The notes under the pieces were generated by a model, which was not told the DNA's origin, ran no database searches, and saw nothing but the letters and a program-made list of their open reading frames with translations. Below are positions 43,336-52,191 of a stretch of DNA of 64,000 bases, piece after piece. Position 1 is the first letter of the stretch, and each line of letters begins with the position of its first letter. The position numbers were made by a program, and so were the translations under genes. This stretch comes from an uncultured Flavobacteriaceae bacterium (GTDB taxonomy: Bacteria > Bacteroidota > Bacteroidia > Flavobacteriales > Flavobacteriaceae), in the NCBI GenBank assembly GCA_943787295.1, contig CALSLW010000001.1, positions 248,001 to 312,000 of the forward strand. Direction: 5' to 3'.

Positions 43336-45672
43336 ATGAAAGATCAATTAACCGCCAATTTAAACGCTTTAAACGATGCCCAGCGTGCCCCAACATTACA
43401 CAAAGATGGACCGCTAATCGTTATTGCAGGTGCAGGTTCTGGAAAGACCCGTGTTTTAAACTATCGCATTGCTTACTTGATGTCGCAGGGGGTAGATTCT
43501 TTTTCAATTTTAGCCCTTACTTTTACCAATAAGGCTGCCCGGGAAATGAAAGGAAGAATCGCACAACTGGTAGGAGAAAGTGAAGCAAAAAATTTATGGA
43601 TGGGTACTTTTCACTCCATCTTTGCTCGTATTCTTCGCGCTGAAGCAGACAAGTTAGGATATCCTTCTAATTTCACCATTTATGACACCCAAGATAGTGA
43701 TCGCTTATTGAGTTCAATTATCAAAGAAATGGGACTGAATAAGGATCAATACAAAACCAAGCAAATTAGAAGTCGCATCTCTTCCTTTAAAAATAGTTTG
43801 ATTACGGTTAGAGCCTACTATAATGATCCTGACCTACAGGAAGCAGATGCCATGGCTCATCGCCCTAAAATGGGCGAAATTTATGCCGAATATGTCGACC
43901 GCTGTTTTAAGGCAGGTGCCATGGATTTTGACGATTTATTGTTGAGGACAAACGAACTTCTCAATCGTTTCCCAGATGTACTAGCCAAATATCAAGACCG
44001 TTTTCGTTATATCCTTGTTGATGAGTATCAAGATACAAACCACTCTCAATACCTAATCGTTCGAGCTCTTTCTGATAAGTTCCAAAACATTTGTGTGGTA
44101 GGAGACGATGCACAAAGTATTTATGCCTTCCGCGGAGCGAATATTAATAACATTCTCAATTTCCAAAAGGATTATGACAATGTCGCTATGTACCGCCTAG
44201 AACAAAATTATCGTTCCACTCAAAATATTGTTAATGCCGCTAATTCAATCATTAACCACAACCAAACTAAGCTGGACAAAAAGGTGTGGACGGCAAATGA
44301 TACTGGCGCAAAAATTAAAGTGCAACGTTGCCCTACAGATGCCGATGAAGGCCGTCATGTGGCGGGGAGCATTTATGACTTCAACCTTAGAGAACAATTA
44401 AATTACAGCGAATTTGCCATCTTATATCGTACCAATGCACAGTCTCGTGCTATGGAAGACGCCTTGCGTAAACGCAATATCCCTTATCGCATTTATGGGG
44501 GCTTATCTTTCTATCAGCGCAAAGAGATTAAAGATGTATTGGCCTATTTAAGGGTGCTGGTCAACCCAAAGGATGAAGAGAGTTTAAAGCGGGTGATTAA
44601 TTATCCTGCTAGAGGAATAGGACAAACCACCGTGGATAAATTAGTCGTGGGGGCAAAGCAACACAGCTTGTCTATTTTTGAAGTATCAGAACATGCCTTA
44701 GAATTGAAAATTGGGGTCAATGCTGGAACAGCACAGAAGCTATCGGATTTTGTTACCCTAATAAAAAGCTTGCAAGTCTTTAATGAAAATGCCAATGCCT
44801 TTGAGGTAGCAGACGAAGTAACTAAAAGAACTCGAATCGTTGTTGATCTAAAAAAAGATGGTACTCCAGAAGGCATCAGTAAGATTGAAAACATCGAAGA
44901 ACTCCTAAACGGGATCAAAGATTTCACAGAAGGGCAAGAAGAACTTGCAGACGCCACCGGAGCCTTAACAGAGTTTCTCGAGGATGTTGCTTTGGCCACT
45001 GATTTTGACAATGAAAATGCCAACGATGACACTCCGCGAGTTGCATTAATGACCATTCATCTGGCAAAAGGATTAGAATTCCCCTATGTCTATATTGTGG
45101 GAATGGAAGAAGATCTTTTCCCTTCTGCGATGAATTTAGATTCGCGCAGTGGATTAGAAGAAGAACGACGTTTGTTTTATGTCGCATTGACCCGGGCAGA
45201 AAAACGCGCTTTTTTATCTTATACACAATCGCGTTATCGCTGGGGAAAATTGAATGATGCGGAACCTAGCCGCTTTATAGAGGAAATTGATGAGCAGTTT
45301 CTCGACTATCAAATTCCGACGTCTAATTATGAATATAAGCCGCTTGTCAACACATCAATTTTTGGGGACCATAAGCCCACAAAAGCAGCGTCACAAGTAC
45401 CCAAGTCATGGGATGGTAAACCAAATACAACCCCCAATCCTACACAGCTTAAAAAGCTAAAAAAACTACAAGACACTAAGGTCGAAACAAGCCCAAAAGA
45501 AGAATTAATTGAATTGCCTTCTGGGACTAAAGTTGAGCATCAGCGTTTTGGAAAAGGAGTTGTGATACAAGTCGAAGGAAAAGGAAATGATAAAAAAGCC
45601 ACCATTAAATTTTCTGGAGTAGGAGAGAAGAAGCTTTTACTTCGCTTTGCCAAACTCAAAATACTCTCATGA
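43336..45672 (+). CDS. UvrD/PcrA-type superfamily 1 DNA helicase
   Basis: A 778-residue 3'-5' helicase with N-D-A-Q-R (Q motif), motif I A-G-A-G-S-G-K-T-R, Ia T-F-T-N-K-A-A-R-E-M, II V-D-E-Y-Q-D-T-N, III V-V-G-D-D-A-Q-S-I-Y-A-F-R-G-A, IV Q-N-Y-R-S-T, V T-I-H-L-A-K-G-L-E-F and VI V-A-L-T-R-A. A basic C-terminal tail with a Tudor-like E-H-Q-R-F-G-K-G-V-V segment is typical of PcrA. Start 43336 is favoured because it gives the usual short N-terminus; ATG 43294 adds 14 residues. yrdC-like overlaps its end by four bases. Confidence 0.94.
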   Translation: MKDQLTANLNALNDAQRAPTLHKDGPLIVIAGAGSGKTRVLNYRIAYLMSQGVDSFSILALTFTNKAAREMKGRIAQLVGESEAKNLWMGTFHSIFARILRAEADKLGYPSNFTIYDTQDSDRLLSSIIKEMGLNKDQYKTKQIRSRISSFKNSLITVRAYYNDPDLQEADAMAHRPKMGEIYAEYVDRCFKAGAMDFDDLLLRTNELLNRFPDVLAKYQDRFRYILVDEYQDTNHSQYLIVRALSDKFQNICVVGDDAQSIYAFRGANINNILNFQKDYDNVAMYRLEQNYRSTQNIVNAANSIINHNQTKLDKKVWTANDTGAKIKVQRCPTDADEGRHVAGSIYDFNLREQLNYSEFAILYRTNAQSRAMEDALRKRNIPYRIYGGLSFYQRKEIKDVLAYLRVLVNPKDEESLKRVINYPARGIGQTTVDKLVVGAKQHSLSIFEVSEHALELKIGVNAGTAQKLSDFVTLIKSLQVFNENANAFEVADEVTKRTRIVVDLKKDGTPEGISKIENIEELLNGIKDFTEGQEELADATGALTEFLEDVALATDFDNENANDDTPRVALMTIHLAKGLEFPYVYIVGMEEDLFPSAMNLDSRSGLEEERRLFYVALTRAEKRAFLSYTQSRYRWGKLNDAEPSRFIEEIDEQFLDYQIPTSNYEYKPLVNTSIFGDHKPTKAASQVPKSWDGKPNTTPNPTQLKKLKKLQDTKVETSPKEELIELPSGTKVEHQRFGKGVVIQVEGKGNDKKATIKFSGVGEKKLLLRFAKLKILS

Positions 45673-46292
45673 AAACACAGCTCTATACCCTTTTTTCCTC
45701 TTCGCCTAACGAAAGAGATTTAGCCCGAATTGCTGTAGCTTTAAAGAAGGGAGCTTTAGTGATTTATCCTACTGATACGGTCTATGCCATAGGCTGCCTT
45801 AGTGATAATCCCGTCGCCCTAGAAAAGTTAGCGCGACTTAAGGATATTAAACTTGAAAAAGCTCCACTGAGTTTTCTTTTTAAGAACATTAGTGAGCTAT
45901 CTAATTATGTAAAGCCTTTTGACGCAACGGTATTTAGGCTGTTAAAAAGTACACTTCCTGGTCCTTTTGCTTTTGTTATGGAGGCAATAAATAAATTGCC
46001 AAAGCCCTTTCAAAAACGTAAAACCATAGGCGTGAGAATTTCTGATCATCCAGTTTTAAAGGCACTTTTAACACATTTAGACGCACCCTTACTAACATCT
46101 TCTCTTCACGATAAAGATGCGATTAAGGTATACACTTCAAATCCAGATGAGATCTTATCTGCCTGGGATGGGAAGGTTGACATCTTGATTGATGCAGGCG
46201 CTTGTGGGAACATCCCTTCTAGTGTAGTTGATTTGACCACAAATCCGTTTACAATCATCAGGGAAGGGAAGGGAGAGATTGATTTTATCTAA
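45669..46292 (+). CDS. Sua5/YciO/YrdC family protein
   Basis: A 207-residue single-domain protein of the family that makes threonylcarbamoyl-AMP for tRNA t6A37, or its YciO relatives. Seen are A-L-V-I-Y-P-T-D-T-V-Y-A-I-G-C (about 30-44), the K-x-P-x-S-F-L-F segment, L-P-G-P-F-A-F-V-M-E, I-G-V-R-I-S-D-H-P and S-S-V-V-D-L-T. The K-R-x-x-x-K-P of YrdC is altered (K-L-E-K-A-P-L-S), which leans towards YciO. It overlaps the helicase gene by four bases (ATGA). A strong terminator follows. Confidence 0.87.
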   Translation: MKTQLYTLFSSSPNERDLARIAVALKKGALVIYPTDTVYAIGCLSDNPVALEKLARLKDIKLEKAPLSFLFKNISELSNYVKPFDATVFRLLKSTLPGPFAFVMEAINKLPKPFQKRKTIGVRISDHPVLKALLTHLDAPLLTSSLHDKDAIKVYTSNPDEILSAWDGKVDILIDAGACGNIPSSVVDLTTNPFTIIREGKGEIDFI

Positions 46293-46295
46293 AAA

Positions 46296-46322
46296 AAAAC
46301 GCTTCCCAGAGGGAAGCGTTTT
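46296..46322. terminator. Bidirectional intrinsic terminator
   Basis: Perfect 12-base arms AAAACGCTTCCC (46296-46307) and GGGAAGCGTTTT (46311-46322) around a three-base loop, with an A run before and T after, so it can work on both strands. It separates the YrdC/YciO-like gene from the convergent OmpA gene. Confidence 0.92.
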
Positions 46323-46342
46323 AAAATATTTTTGAGCTTAAT

Positions 46343-47203
46343 TTAGTTGCTTGCAGCTTGCTCCATACCCTTATTAATCAAATCATAGAATTGATCTAGT
46401 TTAGGTAACACAACGATGCGTGTTCTTCTGTTTTTTGCTCTTCCAGCAGATGAGTCATTGTCAGCAACAGGAATGTATTCCCCGCGTCCAGCAGCAGTCA
46501 TGCGCTCTGGAGCTACACCAAAGTCGTTTTGTAAAATACGAACAATTGCTGTTGCTCTTCTAACCGACAAGTCCCAATTGTCTTGAGTACCTTCAACTTT
46601 AATTGGCACATTGTCTGTGTGACCTTCTACCATAAATTCAAGTTCTGGTTTATCGTTGATTACTTTTGCCACTTTTCCTAAGACATCTTTCGCTGCTTTA
46701 TTTACAGAGAAACTTCCGCTTCTAAATAATAATTTGTCAGAGATTGATACATAAACCACTCCTTTTTCTACATTGATTTCAATGTCTTCGTCAGCGATAT
46801 TTCCTAACACACCTTTAAGACTAGTCACTAAGGCAAGGGTAACTGAATCTTTTCTCGTTACAGCATCGCGTAAATTTGTGATTCTACTGTCTTTTTCTTT
46901 TAAGCTTTCTAAAGATTTTTCAAGGTTTTCTGCTCCTTTTTGAGAAAGGGTTGTCAAGTTACCAAGGTTGCTGATTAGGTCTTGATTATTAGCCTTTAAA
47001 AAGCTAATTTGTTCTTCAAGTGCAGCAACATTAGCTAAAGCACTGGCTTTTTCTTCATCACAAGTGTTGAGTTTTACTGTTGCAGAATTTAATAAATCAT
47101 TGGTGCTTTTTTGAAGGGCTTCTAATTCGCTATACTTCTTAGAAGATACACAAGAAACTAAAAAAGTGCCACATAGGGCAAGTAGAAATGCTGTTTTTTT
47201 CAT
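46343..47203 (-). CDS. OmpA family lipoprotein
   Basis: A 286-residue outer-membrane lipoprotein with signal M-K-K-T-A-F-L-L-A-L-C-G-T-F-L-V-S-C (Cys18). Residues about 25-125 form a coiled coil rich in Leu, Glu and Asn. The C-terminal OmpA domain (about 160-275) has V-Y-V-S-I-S-D-K-L-L-F, M-V-E-G-H-T-D-N-V-P and the peptidoglycan-binding G-R-G-E-Y-I-P-V-A-D-N ... R-R-T-R-I-V-V. It probably tethers the outer membrane to the cell wall. A terminator lies just past its end. Confidence 0.93.
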   Translation of the reverse strand: MKKTAFLLALCGTFLVSCVSSKKYSELEALQKSTNDLLNSATVKLNTCDEEKASALANVAALEEQISFLKANNQDLISNLGNLTTLSQKGAENLEKSLESLKEKDSRITNLRDAVTRKDSVTLALVTSLKGVLGNIADEDIEINVEKGVVYVSISDKLLFRSGSFSVNKAAKDVLGKVAKVINDKPELEFMVEGHTDNVPIKVEGTQDNWDLSVRRATAIVRILQNDFGVAPERMTAAGRGEYIPVADNDSSAGRAKNRRTRIVVLPKLDQFYDLINKGMEQAASN

Positions 47204-47256
47204 GATATGGTGTTATGTTATAAGTATAAAATTAAAAGTTTTTTAAAACATATGCC

Positions 47257-48240
47257 CTACAAATCTGAAAATTCACCTTTTCTTAAGATAAAATACTTCC
47301 ACGGGAGGTTGTTATGACGATAATATGATTTGTTTTTTTTGTTTTGCCCCCTTTTTGATAGGGTCTTTGATAAACTAGCATAAACAGAGAAATGAGCTTT
47401 AATGACCATTAAAAAAGATAAAACCTGTCCATTTATTAAATAACGAACAGCGGCAAAACCATCTAAGATCAATCGCCCAAAAATCACGCTAAAGAGCTTT
47501 TGCTTTGGGACATTCTTTAAAAGCATCCACAAAGAATTTCTATGATTGTAAAAGGTTTTCTGTGGAGAAGGTTTTAAGGATGCTGCGCCCAAATGGAATA
47601 CTTGAGCAGTTGTTATACATTTTGTTATATGCCCATTGTTAAATGCTCTCCAGCAAAGATCAATCTCTTCTTGATGCATGAAAAAGTCTTCATCAAAGCC
47701 CTCTAGTTCTTCCCAGACAGTGCGACGAATAAACATACACGCTCCAGTCGCCCAGAAGCAATCTGCCGTTTTGTATTGCCCTTTGTTTTCTTCTAGAGAG
47801 TCAAAGATTCTACCGCGACAATACGGGAAGCCATAACGGTCGATAAATCCACCTGCTGCGCCTGCATACTCAAAATAATTCGGGTGTTTGTGTTGCAATA
47901 TCAAAGGTTGTGCAATAGATAATTCTTGCGCTTTAAAGGCTTCTTGAAAAGGTGTTAGCCAGTTTTCGCTAACGGCAACGTCGTTGTTTAATAAGCAATA
48001 AAGGTCTGCGTCTATTGATTTAAGTCCTAGATTATACCCTTTGGCGAAGCCATAATTAGCCTCTAAAACAACTTGATTGATTTGTGGGTAATGCTGGCTT
48101 AAAAACGCACATGAATCATCTGTAGAGGCATTGTCAATTACATAAAAGTCTGCATTAGGAGTGTTTTCTATCAAGGATGGAAGAAATTGTTCCATTAACG
48201 AACGCCCGTTCCAGTTTAAAATGACAATTGCTATTTTCAT
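47257..48240 (-). CDS. Glycosyltransferase family 2
   Basis: A 327-residue GT-A fold enzyme: M-K-I-A-I-V-I-L-N-W-N-G-R-S-L (1-15), V-I-D-N-A-S-T-D-D-S, the D-x-D-like L-L-N-N-D-V-A-V block, G-A-C-M-F-I-R-R and D-E-D-F-F-M-H-Q-E-E-I-D-L-C-W-R. It resembles rhamnosyl/WbbL-type transferases that build surface polysaccharide or glycoprotein sugars; donor and acceptor are unknown. The start at 48240 is fixed by the fold and overlaps the upstream nuclease-like gene by four bases. Confidence 0.92.
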   Translation of the reverse strand: MKIAIVILNWNGRSLMEQFLPSLIENTPNADFYVIDNASTDDSCAFLSQHYPQINQVVLEANYGFAKGYNLGLKSIDADLYCLLNNDVAVSENWLTPFQEAFKAQELSIAQPLILQHKHPNYFEYAGAAGGFIDRYGFPYCRGRIFDSLEENKGQYKTADCFWATGACMFIRRTVWEELEGFDEDFFMHQEEIDLCWRAFNNGHITKCITTAQVFHLGAASLKPSPQKTFYNHRNSLWMLLKNVPKQKLFSVIFGRLILDGFAAVRYLINGQVLSFLMVIKAHFSVYASLSKTLSKRGQNKKNKSYYRHNNLPWKYFILRKGEFSDL

Positions 48241-48689
48241 TGTTGTGGGGTATAGGTGGGAAGGTCTTTTAGAAAATGATAGGTCTGTGCTTGATAATCC
48301 ATTTGACAATAGACGTGGGTTAGTCCGTTTGTTACCATCAAATATTGACTGTCTACACTAAGGTTATATCGTGCAATTTGATCAAAAACATCTTGATTTA
48401 TAGGAATATTTGGAGCTTTGCATTCTACAAGCAAAGTAACTTTTCCTTGTGGGGTAAAGACGATAATGTCGTAGCGTTTTTCGCGATCGTACACCTTAAT
48501 TTTTTTTTCAACATTGAGTAAGCTAATGGGATATTTTTTTTCTTGAAGTATGAATTGAACGCAATGCTGTCTTACCCATTCTTCTGGCGTAATCAAAATA
48601 TCTTTTTTGCGAACAACATCAAATATGTATCGCTTATTTTCTCTATTTTTGAGGGTAAAGGGATAATGCTTAAAATTGAGTTGTTCCAT
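48237..48689 (-). CDS. Stand-alone HsdR-N-like PD-(D/E)XK protein
   Basis: A 150-residue protein matching the N-terminal domain of type I restriction R subunits. A nuclease core is seen: R-Y-D-I-I-V-F with the Asp, then L-L-V-E-C-K-A-P with the E-x-K, about 20 residues later. No helicase, specificity or methylase gene is nearby, so this is not a restriction system. The same gene is commonly found beside holA and a GT2 gene in flavobacteria as I recall. The start at 48689 gives M-E-Q-L-N-F-K. It is divergent from holA with only 26 bases between. Confidence 0.85.
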   Translation of the reverse strand: MEQLNFKHYPFTLKNRENKRYIFDVVRKKDILITPEEWVRQHCVQFILQEKKYPISLLNVEKKIKVYDREKRYDIIVFTPQGKVTLLVECKAPNIPINQDVFDQIARYNLSVDSQYLMVTNGLTHVYCQMDYQAQTYHFLKDLPTYTPQQ

Positions 48690-48715
48690 ACTGCAAATGT
48701 GACAAAATTTTCTCA

Positions 48716-49717
48716 TTGAAAGAAACACAACAGATACTCTCTTCGATTGCACAGAAAAAGTTTGCTCCTATTTATTTATTGATGGGAACAGAACCTTTCT
48801 TTATAGATGAAATTTCAGCTGCATTAGAAAAAAGTGTAGTCGATGAAAGTGCAAGGGATTTTGATTTAAGTGTTTTCTATGGCAAAGAAACCTCTATCGA
48901 CCAAATAATAGAGTCTGCAAAGCGTTTTCCGATGCTGGGGCAGCAACAATTGATCTTAGTCAAAGAAGCGCAATACCTAGACAAAACCTTTGATCAATTA
49001 GCTACTTATTGTGCAGCACCCCAGCCACAAACAGTTTTAGTTTTATGTTATAAGCACAAAAAGGTGGATAAGCGTAAAAAAGTGCTTAAAAACATAGCTG
49101 CCAACGGCATTGTTCTAGAAACAAAACCCTTGTATGAAAATCAAATTGGTCCATGGATAGAAAAGAGGGGGCAAGAGTACGGTTTTCAATTTCATCCACA
49201 AGCACTGGCGATGTTAGTCGCTTTTTTAGGCAGCAATCTAGGAAAGGTAGACAAAGAGTTGGAAAAACTAACGCATAATCTTCCTAGTGGGACAACTGTA
49301 ACCCCAGAGCACATTGAAGCTTTTATAGGCTATAGTAAGGATTTTAATAGTTTTGAATTGCAAAAAGCTTTAGGGATGCGAAAGCTTGAACTATCTTTCC
49401 GTATTGTTAAACACATGGCTGGAAATCCATCACAACACCCTTTGCCATTGACCATAGGTGTGCTGTTTAATTTCTTTCAAAAGTTATTTATGTATCACGG
49501 TTTAAATTCGACTGCAGAAGCTCCTAATGTGCTAGGGGTTTCTCCATTTTTCGTGAAGGAATATCAAGCAGCGGCTCAAAAATACAATATGCGACAAGCT
49601 GGTAAAGTTTTAAACGTACTTAAAACCTATGATTTGAAAAGCAAAGGTCTAGGAGCACATAATATGCCGATGGAAGAGTTGATGAAAGAAATGATTTTGA
49701 AAATAGTTTCCGTCTAG
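48716..49717 (+). CDS. holA: DNA polymerase III delta subunit
   Basis: HolA is the clamp-opening subunit of the polymerase III clamp loader. The 333-residue protein starts at TTG 48716 with K-E-T-Q-Q-I-L-S-S-I, then A-P-I-Y-L-L-M-G-T-E-P-F-F-I-D-E-I-S (about 17-34), a hallmark of bacterial delta, followed by F-P-M-L-G-Q-Q-Q-L-I-L-V-K-E and a C-terminal collar domain. No in-frame ATG is available upstream. Its stop interlocks by four bases (CTAG) with the convergent E1 gene. Confidence 0.92.
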   Translation: MKETQQILSSIAQKKFAPIYLLMGTEPFFIDEISAALEKSVVDESARDFDLSVFYGKETSIDQIIESAKRFPMLGQQQLILVKEAQYLDKTFDQLATYCAAPQPQTVLVLCYKHKKVDKRKKVLKNIAANGIVLETKPLYENQIGPWIEKRGQEYGFQFHPQALAMLVAFLGSNLGKVDKELEKLTHNLPSGTTVTPEHIEAFIGYSKDFNSFELQKALGMRKLELSFRIVKHMAGNPSQHPLPLTIGVLFNFFQKLFMYHGLNSTAEAPNVLGVSPFFVKEYQAAAQKYNMRQAGKVLNVLKTYDLKSKGLGAHNMPMEELMKEMILKIVSV

Positions 49718-52119
49718 GGAAAATTACTAGGATTTGATTCCTGCATAATACGGTACACTTTTTCGACTATATCATCTAAGGAAGGTTTAGAGAAATAGTC
49801 TCCGTCGCTTCCATAAGCAGGTCGGTGTGCTTGAGCACTTAAGGTTTGCGGCGCACTATCTAGTAATGGGAAGATGTTTTGCTCGTCTAGTAATTGCTGT
49901 AAAATAAAACCAGTAGCTCCACCTGGGACATCTTCGTCAATGATCAATAAACGATTTGTTTTTGCCACACTTTCTCTAATTTCATGAGTTGTATCAAAGG
50001 GGAGTAGCGATTGTACATCAATGACTTCTGCGTCAATATCGTATTGTAAGAGTTCTTTTGCGGCTTCTTCTACTAATCTAAGGGTTGAGCCATATGAAAC
50101 AAGTGTAATGTCCTCTCCAGCTTTAAGACATTCTATTTTTCCAACCGGTACACGATAGGAGCCTAAGTTGGTAGGAAGATTTTCTTTTAAGCGATATCCG
50201 TTCAAGGATTCAACGACTATGGCAGGTTCATCTCCTTCGAGTAAGGTGTTGTAGAATCCCGCAGCTTGAGTCATGTTTCTGGGAACCAAAAGATTTACTC
50301 CTCTAAGCAAATGGATTAATCCGCCCATAGGGGAACCGCTATGCCATATCCCTTCTAAGCGATGTCCACGGGTACGAATAATAAGTGGGACTGCCTGCTG
50401 TCCAACCGTTCTATAGAGATAAGACGCAAGGTCATCACTCAAAGTATGTAAACAATATAGAACATAATCCAGGTATTGAATCTCTGCAATAGGGCGTAAG
50501 CCTCTTAATGCCATCCCAATACCTTGTCCAATAATAGTGGCTTCTCTAATCCCAGTGTCAAAGACGCGAGTTTCTCCAAATTGTGCTTGTAAACCTTCGG
50601 CGCCTTGATTGACATCTCCGATTTTTCCTACATCTTCGCCAAAAAGAAGAACATTTTGGCGCGCTTCAAAGAGCGCCTTAAAATTGTCTCTAATGATAAT
50701 TCGAGCGTCCACCATTTGCACTTCATTTGCATATTGTGGGGGGATGGAGGTGATGTTTTTTAATTGATATTTTGATTCGCTGTAAAGATGGGAATGCATC
50801 TTAGGATTTAAGCTAGAAGTTAAATCGTCAATCCACTGTGTAAGTTTATCTTTAAGCGGGGTATTGTGTTTAGCGGTAGTACGTAAAGCCTTACGGGCTG
50901 CATGAAGTAGGTCTTTATAGGTGGGCTCTGATTTTTGTGCTAATTTTGTACTGACCATTTGCAGCGCAGGATCATTTGCCGCTTGTTTTTGCAAAAGTGG
51001 TAAAAGAGAGAGTAAGCTCTTTCTAGTTTCTAAAATGGGCATTTGATAGGTTTTCCAAGCTTCTCTTTTTGCGATTTTGACTTCTTCTTTACAAGCTTTT
51101 TCAATGCTGTTAAGCTCTTCTACAGTCGCAATGTTTTTTTCCAGAATCCATTCCCGCATTTTTTTATTACAATCAAAATCATTTTCCCATTCGAGACGTT
51201 CTTTTGATTTATAACGTTTATGTGATCCAGAGCTTGAATGTCCTAAGGGTTGGGTAAGTTCGTCTACATGAATCAATACAGGGATATGCTCTTCTCTAGC
51301 GAGATCTTCAGCTTTTTGATACGCACTCACTAGGGCAGGGTAGTCCCAGCCATTGACGCGAATTATTTCAACCCCTTTTTGTGTTTTTGTTCTTTGTAAA
51401 CCTGCTAGGGCATCTGAAATGCTACCTTTAGTGGTTTGATCTTCATTTGCAACAGAAATACCGTATCCATCGTCCCAAACACTCATTACTAAGGGGATTT
51501 GAAGGACACCAGCGGCATTCATGGCTTCTAAAAATAAGCCCTCACTGGTAGAGGCGTTTCCTATGGTCCCCCAGGCAATCTCGTTCCCATTATTAGAAAA
51601 ATTACGCCCTTCTGGAATTCCTAAAGCACGATATACTTTTGAGGCTTGCGCCAAACCTATCGAACGAGGAATCTGTCCTGCAGTAGGAGAGATATCAGAA
51701 CTGTGGTTGTACTGTTGGGTTAAGTCTAACCAGTTTCCTTCTTTATCGTGACTAGGGGTGACAAAGTGGGCACCCATTTGTCTTCCTCCTGACATGGGTT
51801 CTTCTTTTAAATCTGGATGAGCATATAGAGCAGCAAAAAGTTGTTGCGGGCTCAATAAATCATGAGCCATTAAAATGGTTTGATCTCGATAATACCCAGA
51901 TCTGAAGTCTCCTTTCTTAAAAAAGCGACTTAGAACAAGTTGAGGAAGTTCTTTTCCATCCCCAAAAATCCCAAACTTTGCCTTTCCTGTTAAAACTTCT
52001 TTCCTACCGAGAAGACTGCATTCTCTGCTCAGAACAATTATTTTATAGTCTGAGAGCAATTGCTCTTTAAAAGAATCAAAAGAGAGAGAGGGAAGCGCAA
52101 TATCGTTAGTCTTGGGCAT
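49714..52119 (-). CDS. Fused alpha/beta 2-oxoacid dehydrogenase E1
   Basis: An 801-residue fusion of E1 alpha (about 1-420) and E1 beta (about 470-800), likely the branched-chain or pyruvate-type dehydrogenase common in Bacteroidota. The alpha half has D-L-L-S-P-Q-Q-L-F-A-A-L and a thiamine-diphosphate region I-G-N-A-S-T-S-E-G with V-W-D-D-G-Y-G-I-S, where the textbook G-D-G and N-N-G-Y are altered. The beta half has L-F-G-E-D-V-G, F-D-T-G-I-R-E-A-T-I-I-G and Y-G-S-D-G-D-Y-F-S-K-P. The ATG at 52119 is preferred over a TTG at 52140. E2 and E3 genes are not here. Confidence 0.88.
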   Translation of the reverse strand: MPKTNDIALPSLSFDSFKEQLLSDYKIIVLSRECSLLGRKEVLTGKAKFGIFGDGKELPQLVLSRFFKKGDFRSGYYRDQTILMAHDLLSPQQLFAALYAHPDLKEEPMSGGRQMGAHFVTPSHDKEGNWLDLTQQYNHSSDISPTAGQIPRSIGLAQASKVYRALGIPEGRNFSNNGNEIAWGTIGNASTSEGLFLEAMNAAGVLQIPLVMSVWDDGYGISVANEDQTTKGSISDALAGLQRTKTQKGVEIIRVNGWDYPALVSAYQKAEDLAREEHIPVLIHVDELTQPLGHSSSGSHKRYKSKERLEWENDFDCNKKMREWILEKNIATVEELNSIEKACKEEVKIAKREAWKTYQMPILETRKSLLSLLPLLQKQAANDPALQMVSTKLAQKSEPTYKDLLHAARKALRTTAKHNTPLKDKLTQWIDDLTSSLNPKMHSHLYSESKYQLKNITSIPPQYANEVQMVDARIIIRDNFKALFEARQNVLLFGEDVGKIGDVNQGAEGLQAQFGETRVFDTGIREATIIGQGIGMALRGLRPIAEIQYLDYVLYCLHTLSDDLASYLYRTVGQQAVPLIIRTRGHRLEGIWHSGSPMGGLIHLLRGVNLLVPRNMTQAAGFYNTLLEGDEPAIVVESLNGYRLKENLPTNLGSYRVPVGKIECLKAGEDITLVSYGSTLRLVEEAAKELLQYDIDAEVIDVQSLLPFDTTHEIRESVAKTNRLLIIDEDVPGGATGFILQQLLDEQNIFPLLDSAPQTLSAQAHRPAYGSDGDYFSKPSLDDIVEKVYRIMQESNPSNFP

Positions 52120-52191
52120 AGTAATTTTTGCGTTGTGCAAATTTACAAAAATTAAGACAAATTTTAGGAAATTACCGTAGTCAATAAAAGT

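Noticed and set aside
44601-45056. 151-codon minus-strand open frame inside the UvrD/PcrA gene
   Set aside because: It is antisense to conserved helicase sequence; Ser-rich composition is typical of a shadow frame.
48237-48689. Possible type I restriction-modification locus
   Set aside because: Only the HsdR N-terminal-like domain is present; no HsdM, HsdS or helicase part lies nearby.
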